A stretch of DNA of 64,000 nucleotides from Segetibacter aerophilus. Its GTDB lineage: Bacteria; Bacteroidota; Bacteroidia; Chitinophagales; Chitinophagaceae. The stretch's first letter is position 1, and every line of letters starts with the position of its first letter. The stretch is from NCBI RefSeq assembly GCF_007991655.1, contig NZ_BJYT01000002.1, positions 480,690 to 544,689 on the forward strand. Direction: 5' to 3'. Under the pieces are notes generated by a model. The model was given only the letters and a program-made list of their open reading frames with translations, was not told the origin of the DNA and made no database searches. Positions 18,302-27,103 of this stretch are shown piece after piece. The position numbers were made by a program, and so were the translations under genes.

Positions 18302-19162
18302 TTATGGTCCAGTCGCCTTTACCATTCTATCTTTGCCTTGCATATCTTTTTTAAGGATCACTTCTGTGAAACCACTTCCTTTAAACAGATTAACTACATC
18401 TTTTCCTAACGCTTCATTAATTTCGACATACACACTTCCTTCGGTTTTTAGATGTGCCTTCGCAAATTTTACTATTGCTTTATAAAATAAAAGTGCGTCT
18501 TCATTAGGAACAAATAAAGCAATTGTGGGCTCGAACTTCAACACGTTATTACGCATTGAGTTTTGCTCGCTCTGTTTTACATATGGTGGATTGCTGACAA
18601 TAATATTATACTTGCCTAATTGGTTCCATTCTTCCTCATTTAAAAAATCAAGGTGAAGAAAATCAACAAGAACCTTTTGTTCAATCGAATTTAAAATAGC
18701 TACCTGTAAAGCGTCGCCAGAGACATCAATCGCTGAAACTGCTACTTCCGGTATTTTTTTTCTGACAGCAATAGGTATACATCCACTACCTGTGCCAATA
18801 TCAAATAGAGAAATCTCTTTATTACCTGTTTTTTTTATGTCGGTTAATATCCATTCTACCAGCTCTTCCGTTTCGGGCCTTGGAATTAGTACGTTTTCAT
18901 TAACTCTCAATCTCATCTCCATAAACCACGCTTCTCCCAACACGTATTGAATGGGTCTGTCCTGTAATAATTCACTTGTTATTTTTTCAATCTGTACTTG
19001 TTGATCCTGAGATACGGGAATGTCTTTGTACAAGATCCTGTCAATTTTTCGTTGCCCTGTCACGTGTTCTATTACCATATCAGCAATATTTGCTGCCTCC
19101 CGGGTTTCGTATACCTCGTATAACTGTGTTAGCAATTGTTGGTAGGCGAGCTGTATAGTCAT
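18302..19162 (-). CDS. prmC: Peptide chain release factor N5-glutamine methyltransferase
   Basis: This 286-aa SAM-dependent enzyme methylates the GGQ glutamine of RF1 and RF2. An N-terminal helical domain (1-90, DRPIQYVLGEAWFMEM) binds the release factor. The Rossmann domain has LIPRPETEELVEW, motif I LFDIGTGSGCIPIAV and the catalytic IIVSNPPYV (NPPY near residue 190). All hallmark residues are present and length is standard. It is divergent from ribD with only 47 bp between the starts. Confidence 0.95.
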   Translation of the reverse strand: MTIQLAYQQLLTQLYEVYETREAANIADMVIEHVTGQRKIDRILYKDIPVSQDQQVQIEKITSELLQDRPIQYVLGEAWFMEMRLRVNENVLIPRPETEELVEWILTDIKKTGNKEISLFDIGTGSGCIPIAVRKKIPEVAVSAIDVSGDALQVAILNSIEQKVLVDFLHLDFLNEEEWNQLGKYNIIVSNPPYVKQSEQNSMRNNVLKFEPTIALFVPNEDALLFYKAIVKFAKAHLKTEGSVYVEINEALGKDVVNLFKGSGFTEVILKKDMQGKDRMVKATGP

Positions 19163-19188
19163 ACTGCAATGCTACTGTTTTTTTAAAT

Positions 19189-19196
19189 TACTTTTG
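19189..19196 (+). promoter_or_regulatory. Putative -7 element of ribD
   Basis: TACTTTTG matches TAnnTTTG and lies 13 bp before the ribD ATG. The -33 region has no clear TTG and overlaps the prmC start region. Confidence 0.4.
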
Positions 19197-19209
19197 CAGC
19201 CTTTCAGCT

Positions 19210-20262
19210 ATGCAAAAACACGAATTATACATGAGCCTTTGCCTTCAACTGGCAAGATTGGGAGCAGGGCATGTTGCGCCTAATCCTATGGTAGGTGCTG
19301 TGTTGGTGTATGAGGACAGGATCATCGGGGAGGGATATCACCAGCAATATGGAAAGGCGCACGCTGAAGTTAATTGTATAAACAGTGTAAGAGATGAGGA
19401 TAAGGGTTTGATTGAAAATTCGGTAATGTATGTATCATTAGAACCTTGTGCACACTTTGGAAAGACACCACCTTGCGCGGATTTAATCATCAAACATAAA
19501 ATCAAAACTGTCGTCGTCGGAGGCAGAGATCCTTTTGAGCAAGTGGATGGAAAAGGAATCGAGAAACTTGAAAATGCGAGGATCGAAGTAATTAAAGGTG
19601 TTTTAGAAAATGATTGTAAAAGCTTGAATCAAAGGTTCTTTACTTTTCATACTAAGAAACGTCCCCACATCATTTTAAAATGGGCACAAAGTAAAAATCA
19701 TAGAATTGCAAATGCAGATTTTTCAAGGGTTTTAATCAGTAATGGTTATAGCAATCGCCTGGTGCATAAGTGGCGGAGTGAAGAGGCGGCAATTATGGTT
19801 GGAACAAATACTGCGTTACAAGATGACCCCGCTCTTAATACCAGGAACTGGACAGGACCATCACCTACGAGACTGGTAGTTGATATGAACTTGAGGTTAC
19901 CATCTACTTTAAAGGTTTTTGATGGAAATCAAAAAACAATCATTTTTAATGGCGTAAAGAACGAGGAGTTGCAAAACGTAACTTATTATAAAATAGAAAA
20001 AGAGCCTTCATTTGTACAATCATTATTAAACGCCTGTTATAAACTTAATATTCAAAGCATTTTAATTGAAGGCGGAAACAAATTGGCCGAGTCGTTCATC
20101 AATGAAAACGCATGGGATGAAGCACGGGTAATAGAAAACACACAACTAATTATCGATAATGGTTTGCGTGCACCGCTTCTGTCAAACCATCAACTCGTTT
20201 CTTCGGATGCAATTTCAACAGACGTTATTTCTTATTATAAAAATCTCCACAACAAACTTTAA
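19210..20262 (+). CDS. ribD: Bifunctional riboflavin biosynthesis deaminase/reductase RibD
   Basis: This 350-aa enzyme catalyses the second and third steps of riboflavin synthesis. The N-terminal zinc deaminase (1-145) has GAGHVAPNPMVGAVLV, the HAEVNC motif near residue 52 and EPCAHFGKTPPC (the second and third zinc ligands). The C-terminal reductase (150-350) shows RPHIILKWAQS, VGTNTALQDDPALNTR and SILIEGGNKLAESF, the NADPH and substrate sites. No FMN riboswitch is visible in the 47-bp leader. A YigZ-family gene follows after 38 bp and may be co-transcribed. Confidence 0.95.
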   Translation: MQKHELYMSLCLQLARLGAGHVAPNPMVGAVLVYEDRIIGEGYHQQYGKAHAEVNCINSVRDEDKGLIENSVMYVSLEPCAHFGKTPPCADLIIKHKIKTVVVGGRDPFEQVDGKGIEKLENARIEVIKGVLENDCKSLNQRFFTFHTKKRPHIILKWAQSKNHRIANADFSRVLISNGYSNRLVHKWRSEEAAIMVGTNTALQDDPALNTRNWTGPSPTRLVVDMNLRLPSTLKVFDGNQKTIIFNGVKNEELQNVTYYKIEKEPSFVQSLLNACYKLNIQSILIEGGNKLAESFINENAWDEARVIENTQLIIDNGLRAPLLSNHQLVSSDAISTDVISYYKNLHNKL

Positions 20263-20300
20263 AAAGCTTGCAGCTTGCAGCGAGCAGCTTGTCGCTCCCC

Positions 20301-20906
20301 ATGATTGACTCCTCACATTATCATACTATTGAAAAGCCCTCAACTGCTGAATACAAAGAACGTGGAAGCAAGTTTTTGGCTTATGCTTATCCAATACGTT
20401 CGGTTGAAGATTTTAAGAAGTATTTGCAGCTTTTGAAGAAAGAACATCCTAAAGCTGTACATCACTGTTTTGCATATAGACTAGGGTTAGACGGAAATAA
20501 TTTTAGGGTAAGTGACGACGGAGAACCTTCGGGAACAGCGGGCAAACAAATACTAGGGCAGATAGACAGCAAGCAAATAGTAAACGTGTTGGTAGTAGTA
20601 GTGCGGTATTTTGGCGGGACACTACTGGGAGTACCAGGATTAATAAACGCTTATAAAACGGCAACCGCTCTTGCACTTCAACTAACTCCAGTTATACAAA
20701 AGCAGGTACTGGTAAATTATACTTTACAGTTTGACTATACGAAAATGAACGACGTAATGATCATTGTCCGCCAATTTGGGTGTGAAGTTATAAAGCAGGA
20801 AAGCCAGTTATTTTGTTCACTCGAAATAGGCGTACCTAAAGCCAGGATTAACGAAGTTGAGTTTAAGTTGAAAGAATTGCAGTCGGTAGAGGTTCGGGCT
20901 ATTTGA
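20301..20906 (+). CDS. YigZ/IMPACT-family protein
   Basis: This 201-aa protein has the UPF0029/IMPACT N-terminal domain: EYKERGSKFLAYAYPI, HHCFAYRLG, SDDGEPSGTAGKQIL and the VVVVRYFGGTLLGVPGLINA block. The C-terminal YigZ-type domain (DUF1949) is ferredoxin-like. The bacterial function is unsettled; eukaryotic IMPACT regulates GCN2. The ATG at 20301 is used. The 38-bp gap after ribD holds a short direct repeat (GCTTGCAGCTTGCAGCGAGC), through which an in-frame TTG would extend the frame implausibly. Confidence 0.88.
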   Translation: MIDSSHYHTIEKPSTAEYKERGSKFLAYAYPIRSVEDFKKYLQLLKKEHPKAVHHCFAYRLGLDGNNFRVSDDGEPSGTAGKQILGQIDSKQIVNVLVVVVRYFGGTLLGVPGLINAYKTATALALQLTPVIQKQVLVNYTLQFDYTKMNDVMIIVRQFGCEVIKQESQLFCSLEIGVPKARINEVEFKLKELQSVEVRAI

Positions 20907-20978
20907 TTTTTGCAGCTTAAATCATTCAAACTATAACTACTAACCATGTTGGGTCAAGTTCCTTTCTAAGTATGTGTC

Positions 20979-21866
20979 TCAACTGAAGCGTTTGCTTACC
21001 ACCAGTTCTTTACTTCCTGCACTGTAGTGATAAAATCCCTCGCCGGATTTTATGCCTTTGAAACCGGCAGTTACCATATTGACCAGCAAGGGACAGGGCG
21101 CATACTTCTGATTACCAAATCCCTCGTACAGCACGTTGAGAATACTAAGGCAAACATCCAGACCAATAAAATCTGCGAGTTGCAGCGGACCCATCGGATG
21201 TGCCATCCCAAGTTTCATCACTGTATCTATTTCTGTTACTCCAGCAACCCCTTCGTACAAGCTGTAAATCGCTTCATTTATCATTGGCATTAGTATACGG
21301 TTAGCAACAAAACCGGGGTAATCGATCACTACGCACGGGACTTTACCTAGTGTTTTACTCAGTTCAACTATGGTATTTGTTACTTCCTGTTTGGTAGAAT
21401 AACCTGTTATGATCTCCACCAGTTTCATTAGTGGTACTGGGTTCATAAAATGCATCCCAATAATTTGTTCAGGCCTTTTGGTTGCTGCAGCTATTTTAGT
21501 TATGGAAATTGATGAGGTATTGCTGGCAAGTATGCAATTAGCAGGAGCAAGTTCGTCGAGTTGCTTAAAAATGTTCAGCTTCAAATCAACATTTTCGGTT
21601 GCTGCTTCTACTACCAGCTCAGCATCTTTGACACCTTCGGCTATAGAGGTTGATGAGGCAAGGTTGTTTAAAGCAGTTTTTTTTGCTTCTTCCGTAAGGG
21701 TGCCTTTTGATATTTGCCTGTCGAGGTTTTTACTAATAGTCTGTAAAGCTTTTTCAAGTTGCTCCTGCGATACATCAATCAATTTTACAGTAAAGCCGTT
21801 TTGGGCAAATACGTGTGCTATGCCGTTGCCCATAGTGCCGGCGCCTATGACAGAAATATTTTGCAT
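20979..21866 (-). CDS. 3-hydroxybutyryl-CoA dehydrogenase (short-chain hydroxyacyl-CoA dehydrogenase)
   Basis: This 295-aa NAD-dependent dehydrogenase interconverts acetoacetyl-CoA and 3-hydroxybutyryl-CoA in beta-oxidation or butyrate-type pathways. The Rossmann motif VIGAGTMGNGIAHVFAQNG starts the protein. The catalytic His lies in IIGMHFMNPVPLMKLVEII, followed by IDYPGFVANRILMPMINEA and the C-terminal dimerisation helices (MAHPMGPLQLADFIGLDV). The single-domain size argues against a FadB fusion. No other fatty-acid degradation gene lies nearby apart from the thioesterase at 27 kb. Confidence 0.93.
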   Translation of the reverse strand: MQNISVIGAGTMGNGIAHVFAQNGFTVKLIDVSQEQLEKALQTISKNLDRQISKGTLTEEAKKTALNNLASSTSIAEGVKDAELVVEAATENVDLKLNIFKQLDELAPANCILASNTSSISITKIAAATKRPEQIIGMHFMNPVPLMKLVEIITGYSTKQEVTNTIVELSKTLGKVPCVVIDYPGFVANRILMPMINEAIYSLYEGVAGVTEIDTVMKLGMAHPMGPLQLADFIGLDVCLSILNVLYEGFGNQKYAPCPLLVNMVTAGFKGIKSGEGFYHYSAGSKELVVSKRFS

Positions 21867-21958
21867 GATCTAAGCTTTAAATGATTTAAGGTTGAAAATT
21901 GAAAATAGGAAAATTGACCTCTTGAACGGGATTTTTTTACCATCTAAAAATTCCTACA

Positions 21959-22498
21959 CTACTGTACACTTATACTAATCTTGACGTTTAGTTTTAAATA
22001 TTTTTTGGTCGGTTTCCTGTTCTTCCAGAAAAGGTTGTACGATAAATCGGAACCTCTTAGATAGTTACTGATGTCGGGGGTGTTGGCGGGAGTAACTGTA
22101 ATGGAGTCAGAATAAGTTTCAGGAAAATTTATGGTAGTAATGTCGGTTGAAGCTGTGTCGGTATAAATGCGCATGCGGGCGGTTTCAAAATTAGAAAGGT
22201 TGGTACTTTCATCTGCGTTTAAAGCTTTAATAACCATTTTTTTGATTTTTACAAAATGCACTGCATCTGCTCCAAAAGTATTCGCTGTGTTTGCCTTGAT
22301 CGTACTATCCATATTGATATGCGTCTTCAGTGCACCAACAGGAATTTCTTTATCAGTTACAATTGGCAGGGGAGGAACTGTTAGATTTATATCAGGAATA
22401 TTGACATTAAATGCCGGCAGAAGCTTTTGCTTAATCTCGTTGCAAGTACAGCTTACAAACAGCATTAAAATAAGTAGAACAGCACCCGCATTTTTCAT
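21959..22498 (-). CDS. Hypothetical lipoprotein
   Basis: This 179-aa protein is not recognised. A lipoprotein signal peptide (MKNAGAVLLILMLFVSC) has a lipobox ending at Cys17, so it is probably lipid-anchored in the envelope. The mature part is Thr- and Ile-rich and looks all-beta, with SNFETARMRIYTDTASTD and a C-terminal LNVKISISVQ strand. Similar proteins in the phylum are uncharacterised. It stands alone; repeat copy C lies just upstream of its start. Confidence 0.6.
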   Translation of the reverse strand: MKNAGAVLLILMLFVSCTCNEIKQKLLPAFNVNIPDINLTVPPLPIVTDKEIPVGALKTHINMDSTIKANTANTFGADAVHFVKIKKMVIKALNADESTNLSNFETARMRIYTDTASTDITTINFPETYSDSITVTPANTPDISNYLRGSDLSYNLFWKNRKPTKKYLKLNVKISISVQ

Positions 22499-22617
22499 CG
22501 TTGACTCCTTTGCTCTTTAATTTGCAATAGCTATACCATAAAGACGGTAGTAACAATTTAAGCTGTTGGCGGAAAAGGTAAGTTTTAGTTTTAAAGTAGC
22601 TGCTATACAATTTGATG

Positions 22618-22674
22618 TACAAGGGAGTGACACAACGAAAGTAGCAAGACGAACAAATGCCGGCTACAAAAAAA
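22618..22674 (+). repeat. Intergenic repeat copy C
   Basis: TACAAGG precedes GAGTGACACAACGAAA (22625-22640), followed by the tail AATGCCGGCTACAAAAAAAG. The tail ends 5 bp before the stop codon of the leftward Mut7-C gene. Confidence 0.8.
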
Positions 22675-22678
22675 GACT

Positions 22679-23377
22679 TTAATCAGTATAATAAGTCTTT
22701 ATCTTCTTTAGCATGTTTTCGTAATGCGAGCCTTTCCAGTACACTTTTCCGCAGCCCTTGCATTGATAAAACTCATTGAAATACTCTTTTGTTTTTGGAG
22801 GCAGTTGTAACAGTATATTTTCTTTCTCCACTGGTTCTATAATGCCATTACAATCAATGCACCTTTTAAATGGATGGATGCTCTCAGCAAGATTATAGCG
22901 GCCAATAACTTCTGACAGCTGTTCCTGTATGAGTTGCGACCTCAGCCAGTATCCCCATTTTATTTTCTTGTGTTTCAGTAGTCCTATATCCCGGGTAAGT
23001 ACAACACAGTTTTCCCTTTGTGCAATGTCCGCTACTTGTTGATCGTTCCAATTGTTTTCGTAAAAGGTGTCGATGCCGAGCATTCGCAATTCGCGGGCAA
23101 GTTTACCCAAGTGAACATCTGCAATAAAACTAACAGGATTGGGTAGGGGAGGGATAACAGAGTCCGTTGAAAGGCTGGCAATATTTACGACGGGAAAAAC
23201 ATCTGCACGATCATTTCTGCGTAGCGTGTAGGAAAAATCAACGGGAGCGCCGTTGACAATAATTTCATTTACTTCCGTATGAGGAATTCCGTTCGCTTCA
23301 ATTGCATCTTTAATGGACGGGCTGCCATTAAACCAATATTCGATGTTGGAGTTTACGAGCAGGTGAAAGGAAATCAC
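22679..23377 (-). CDS. Mut7-C RNase domain protein with N-terminal ubiquitin-like domain
   Basis: This 232-aa protein has a ThiS/ubiquitin-like N-terminal fold (residues 1-75, DAIEANGIPHTEVNEIIVNG and a GAPV turn). It is followed by a PIN-fold Mut7-C RNase: FIADVHLGKLARELRMLGID, VLTRDIGLLKHKKI, with acidic residues suited to metal binding. A C-terminal zinc ribbon has CIDCNG and CKGCGK, giving two CxxC pairs. The architecture is the one described for bacterial Mut7-C proteins, predicted to act on RNA. The start is a GTG; no ATG is available nearby. Confidence 0.85.
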   Translation of the reverse strand: MISFHLLVNSNIEYWFNGSPSIKDAIEANGIPHTEVNEIIVNGAPVDFSYTLRRNDRADVFPVVNIASLSTDSVIPPLPNPVSFIADVHLGKLARELRMLGIDTFYENNWNDQQVADIAQRENCVVLTRDIGLLKHKKIKWGYWLRSQLIQEQLSEVIGRYNLAESIHPFKRCIDCNGIIEPVEKENILLQLPPKTKEYFNEFYQCKGCGKVYWKGSHYENMLKKIKTYYTD

Positions 23378-23444
23378 TGAGGGAATTGTAAAAACGAAAA
23401 ACCGCAGCGTTTTCCATAATAATAATCGTAGTTAGAAAGGCTAC

Positions 23445-24005
23445 CTAGTACTCTATTCCATTTTGGCTAACGATCTCTTGTTTGTGTTTGTCGATCGTAT
23501 CTAAAACTTTCTCAGGAGTAATTTCTGTGGTAAGGTCGTCGTAGTCGTGATTGTTCGCTTCTTCAATATTCAATTTTCGTCCAATTTCTGAAACCAGCGT
23601 CAGCAGCCTTGTTATTTCGTGTTCGGCAAGTAGACTCACCTGTAAGTCGAGGTTAGCTCTTTTATCGGCCAGCTTATTCATCCGGTTTTGGCGGATCAAT
23701 ACAAAAGTTGATAAAAAGATAGCTTCTACAGAAGCTATTGTACTCAACCCTGTAAAGCCTGGGTCAATTGGTTTTATGCTTGTTAAACCCGCATTCCAAA
23801 TTACATAGAGACCAAAAAGAATGAGGTGGATGTATACAAAACGCATTGAACCGGTAAACCCGGTAATCTTGTCTGCTATATGTTCGTCGCGGGTTTTTTC
23901 TTTTTCTTCGTTTTGCCTAAGTTTTACTAGCTCCTTAATGTTGCGATCCATCACTCCAGCCATCTCTTTATTTGAGACATCTGAATTATTATTTTGATCT
24001 CCCAT
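23445..24005 (-). CDS. DUF1003 inner-membrane protein
   Basis: This 186-aa protein has a charged N-terminal region (about 1-50) and the DUF1003 core with ADKITGFTGSMRFVYIHLIL. Two TM helices lie near 55-75 and 88-108. An amphipathic tail RMNKLADKRANLDLQVSLLA then follows, and the C-terminal helix ends in a charged tail. Function is unknown. The conserved block FTGLSTIASVEAIFLSTFVL identifies the family with confidence. It sits 44 bp downstream of the SMP-30 gene on the same strand. Confidence 0.82.
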   Translation of the reverse strand: MGDQNNNSDVSNKEMAGVMDRNIKELVKLRQNEEKEKTRDEHIADKITGFTGSMRFVYIHLILFGLYVIWNAGLTSIKPIDPGFTGLSTIASVEAIFLSTFVLIRQNRMNKLADKRANLDLQVSLLAEHEITRLLTLVSEIGRKLNIEEANNHDYDDLTTEITPEKVLDTIDKHKQEIVSQNGIEY

Positions 24006-24049
24006 ACAATATGAATTTAATTATAGGAACAAAACGGTCGTAAAAGTGT

Positions 24050-24991
24050 TCATTTTGAACCCACACCTTTAACTTTTAACGGCACTGTGTACACTGCCTG
24101 GGAAGCAGTAATGAACAATTGATCTTTATTTTTTCCGCCGATACAAACATTTGCGGACCATTTTTCAGGAATATCTATGTGTTCAATTTTCTTTCCGTTT
24201 TTATCATATACAGTCACACCGTTGCCTGAGAGATAGATGTTTCCTTTTTTATCAATTGTCATTCCATCGGAACCTTGTTCGGCGAAAACCTCCCGGTTGC
24301 TTAATGAACCGTCTTTTTCAATTTTGTATTTATAAGTTTTATTGCCACCAATGTCTGCTACATACAAAGTCTTTCCATTGGGGGAACCAATTATACCATT
24401 TGGCTTTTTGATAGTTGAATCAACGGGAATGGGCTGGGTGGCATTTTTAGGAAGATAATACACTCGTTCAGCCGCTATACGTTCCCCTGGCCTCGTCCAC
24501 CAAGGCCGTTTGTATAAGGGATCGGTAAAATAAAGACCGCCTTTGGGGTGAACCCATACGTCGTTCGGTCCATTTAGTAATTGTCCTTTAAAATCAGACA
24601 TCAAAACCGTTACTTTCTTTTGCGGGTCTATTGACCACATTTCGTTTCGTTCATCTGCGCACGAAATCAAATTTCCCTTTTTGTCAAAATACATTCCGTT
24701 AGAACGGCCTGTCTTATCCATGAATAAGGAGAGGTTTCCTTCTGTATCGTACTTCCATATTTTATCGTTGGGTTGGTCGGTAAAATAAATATCTCCTTTT
24801 TTGTCTGCTGTCGGACCCTCAGTAAAAGAAAACTGTTTTGAAATTAATTTTGGTGTAGCACCGTCAGCTACAATCTTTGTTTCCTTGTTATTTTTCAAGG
24901 TGTCTGAATTTTGAAAACACCAACCATCAATCGAAATAGACATCGAAGCAAGGATGCAAGGGAGAAAAAAGAACTGGTAGCGATATTTCAT
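24050..24991 (-). CDS. Secreted SMP-30/gluconolactonase-like beta-propeller
   Basis: This 313-aa exported protein has a signal peptide (about 1-24). A six-bladed SGL propeller follows with repeated DKKGDIYFTDQPNDKIWKYD, PNDVWVHPKGGLYFTDPLY and IDKKGNIYLSGNGV blocks. Key family features are the Glu of FTEGPTAD, Asn and Asp in NGPNDV, and the DG pair in GSDGMTID, which form the divalent-metal site of gluconolactonases. Substrate is probably a sugar lactone, inferred from the family. It is flanked on the same strand by the PrcB-like lipoprotein upstream and DUF1003 downstream, with short spacings that fit an operon. Confidence 0.85.
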   Translation of the reverse strand: MKYRYQFFFLPCILASMSISIDGWCFQNSDTLKNNKETKIVADGATPKLISKQFSFTEGPTADKKGDIYFTDQPNDKIWKYDTEGNLSLFMDKTGRSNGMYFDKKGNLISCADERNEMWSIDPQKKVTVLMSDFKGQLLNGPNDVWVHPKGGLYFTDPLYKRPWWTRPGERIAAERVYYLPKNATQPIPVDSTIKKPNGIIGSPNGKTLYVADIGGNKTYKYKIEKDGSLSNREVFAEQGSDGMTIDKKGNIYLSGNGVTVYDKNGKKIEHIDIPEKWSANVCIGGKNKDQLFITASQAVYTVPLKVKGVGSK

Positions 24992-25023
24992 TGCAAGAAT
25001 TTTACTAGTAAAAAGGTTGATAC

Positions 25024-25509
25024 CTATAAGCCAGGCGTTATTGTCTTTTCTTTAATGCCATCTTTATAAAAGCTAGCAACAGTAATACTACTACTTTTAG
25101 GAACTGTTGCTACGACGAACGGTGTCTGTTCATAAGTCCTACCAGCGGAGGTGTCTGCTATTGAGTAATAAATTCTTAGTTCGTTGCCTGCTATTGCTGC
25201 TTTTTGTATGTATGGAGAAACAACTTTTTGGGTTGGTTTAAAGATGATGGCAACAACAGACTGGCTCGAAAAATCTGGGACAACAGCAGTTCCGGGTGAA
25301 GCCTTGGTCATGTAAAACATCTTCTCGAATTCATTCTGATTTCGAATGAAGGCATAGCTAACATCGTCCTTAAACGTCTGCTGAGGATTTAATAAATAGT
25401 TATACAAAGTGACAAATCCGATAGTTGAAGAAGTAGCTTGCCGGGGACCACTACAAGCAATAATGGTTGAAATATAACAAGCTACTACTATCAATCTTTT
25501 TACGGCCAT
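25024..25509 (-). CDS. Lipoprotein with PrcB-like domain
   Basis: This 161-aa predicted lipoprotein has the signal AVKRLIVVACYISTIIAC, with the lipobox cysteine near residue 20. The mature part has a region resembling the PrcB C-terminal family: FEKMFYMTKASPGTAVVPDF followed by SQSVVAIIF and a terminal PFVVATVPKSSS. That family is found beside treponemal and Bacteroidota exported proteases. The resemblance is by eye and tentative. The ATG at 25509 is preferred over an in-frame TTG 27 bp earlier. Neighbours on both sides are on the same strand at 32-34 bp spacing. Confidence 0.55.
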   Translation of the reverse strand: MAVKRLIVVACYISTIIACSGPRQATSSTIGFVTLYNYLLNPQQTFKDDVSYAFIRNQNEFEKMFYMTKASPGTAVVPDFSSQSVVAIIFKPTQKVVSPYIQKAAIAGNELRIYYSIADTSAGRTYEQTPFVVATVPKSSSITVASFYKDGIKEKTITPGL

Positions 25510-25543
25510 TCTGCTCAATTTAAAAAATCTCTGCAAACTAACG

Positions 25544-25978
25544 CTAACCTATTCCGAGCAACTCAACGTCAAATATTAAAGTACTGTTTGGACCGATAAC
25601 AGCGCCGGTTTGTCTTTCGCCATAAGCAAGGGAAGGATGCAAAAACAACCTGTACTTGCTGCCGACAGACATTAATTGAAGCGCTTCTGTCCATCCTTTA
25701 ATAACCATATTTAAAGGGAAAGTTGCAGGTTGCCCTCTTTGCACCGAGCTATCGAAAATAGTTCCATCTATCAAAGTACCATGATAATGACATTTTACTT
25801 TGTCTGTAGCTTTCGGCTTCGGGCCGCTTCCTTCAGTTAAGACTTCATATTGCAGACCGCTTGCAGTAGTGTGCACCGCGTCTCTTTTCTTATTCTCTTC
25901 AAGAAAATCTTCGCCTGCTTTTAAGTTAGCAGAAAGCTTGTCGCCTTTGGCCTGGTTAAGTTTATCGAATAGTGACAT
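25544..25978 (-). CDS. FKBP-type peptidyl-prolyl isomerase (FklB-like)
   Basis: This 144-aa isomerase has a short helical N-terminal segment (AGEDFLEENKKRDAVHTTAS) as in FkpA and FklB. The FKBP domain then shows LQYEVLTEGSGPKP, VKCHYHGTLIDGTIFDSS, VIKGWTEALQLMSVGSKYRL and HPSLAYGERQTGAVIGPNST. The residues lining the prolyl pocket (Y, F-D, V-I, W, Y) are intact. No signal peptide is seen, so it is probably cytoplasmic. It is a second FKBP in the window, distinct from the SlyD-like one at 11.3 kb. Confidence 0.92.
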   Translation of the reverse strand: MSLFDKLNQAKGDKLSANLKAGEDFLEENKKRDAVHTTASGLQYEVLTEGSGPKPKATDKVKCHYHGTLIDGTIFDSSVQRGQPATFPLNMVIKGWTEALQLMSVGSKYRLFLHPSLAYGERQTGAVIGPNSTLIFDVELLGIG

Positions 25979-26065
25979 AGTTGATTTTTTAGAGGGTGCA
26001 ATGTATCGAAAAACCTTTGTTGGAAGTTTGAGAAGGGGGTTATATTTTAGTTGAAACTAATGTGA

Positions 26066-27094
26066 GTGAATTTTAGAAGATTAATTTTTCTAACATCTAT
26101 AATTGTATTTGTAATTGTAATCGGTACAACGGGCTTCATGTATATTGAAAATTATAGTTTTCTTGATGCCCTGTATATGACCATTATAACTATTAGTACA
26201 ATAGGATATAATGAAGTTCATCACCTAAGCAATGCCGGCCGTATATTCAACATTCTGCTGATTGGGTCAAGCCTTACCACAACCGCATTTGCCATTACAA
26301 TGTTGACCCGATATGTGGTAGATGGAGAAATTAATCTTTACTTTAAACATCGCCGAATGAATACAGCAATTAATAGTCTGGAGAACCATGTAATTCTTTG
26401 TGGTTACGGACGCAATGGAAAACAGGCGGCCGCCACGCTGTGCCAGCATAAGGTGCAGTTTGTGGTGATAGAAATAAACGTTGATCGAATAGAGGAAGAT
26501 ATTTTGCACGGAAAAAAGCTGCTGTATGTTAAGGGGAATGCAACGGAAGATGAAACGCTGATACGTGCGGGGATAAAAAGGGCTAAGGCATTAATTACTG
26601 CTTTACCTGCTGACGCCGACAACGTGTTTATAGTGCTAACAGCACGCACAGCTAACAGCAAAATTCAAATTATCAGTCGCGCGTCGCATGCGAGTTCAGC
26701 GCCGAAACTGAGAAAGGCGGGAGCTGATAATGTTATCCTTCCTGATAAAATCGGCGGTATGCACATGGCAACGCTGGTTACTAAACCTGATGTAATAGAA
26801 TTTATAGATTACCTCTCCAGCGCTGATGGAGAGTCAATTCATCTTGAAGCAGTCGGATACGAAGTATTGCCAACTGATCTGAAAGATAAATCGCTCCATG
26901 AAATAATGGCCTGGCGCAAAACTGGTGTAAATTGTTTAGGCGTGAAAAGTGCGGAAGGAAAATTTGTGATCAATCCACCGGAGGCAACGGCGATAACGGT
27001 GGGCATGAAGGTAATTATACTTGGAACTAAGGAACAAATACAGGCGATGAAAGGAAATGTGGAGGCTAGTAGAACTATCACTAAAACGAACTGA
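26066..27094 (+). CDS. Potassium channel with RCK (TrkA-N/TrkA-C) domains
   Basis: This 342-aa membrane protein has two TM helices (about 6-26 and 68-90) around a pore loop whose filter reads TISTIGYNEV. An RCK domain follows: TrkA-N Rossmann motif VILCGYGRNGKQAAATL, then KGNATEDETLIRAGI and VLTARTANSKIQIISRASH. The C-terminal TrkA-C segment spans about 255-335 (PTDLKDKSLHEIMA, VGMKVIILGT). The layout is that of ligand-gated two-TM K+ channels. The start is a GTG; a stop codon lies immediately upstream in frame. The thioesterase gene follows after 9 bp. Confidence 0.88.
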   Translation: MNFRRLIFLTSIIVFVIVIGTTGFMYIENYSFLDALYMTIITISTIGYNEVHHLSNAGRIFNILLIGSSLTTTAFAITMLTRYVVDGEINLYFKHRRMNTAINSLENHVILCGYGRNGKQAAATLCQHKVQFVVIEINVDRIEEDILHGKKLLYVKGNATEDETLIRAGIKRAKALITALPADADNVFIVLTARTANSKIQIISRASHASSAPKLRKAGADNVILPDKIGGMHMATLVTKPDVIEFIDYLSSADGESIHLEAVGYEVLPTDLKDKSLHEIMAWRKTGVNCLGVKSAEGKFVINPPEATAITVGMKVIILGTKEQIQAMKGNVEASRTITKTN

Positions 27095-27103
27095 TAAGTA
27101 ATA

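Noticed and set aside
19163..19209. FMN riboswitch in front of ribD
   Set aside because: The 47-bp gap to prmC is too short to hold one.
20262..20300. GCTTGCAGCTTGCAGCGAGC tandem motif after ribD
   Set aside because: Short imperfect direct repeat; no second locus was found in the window, so it was not listed as a repeat family member.
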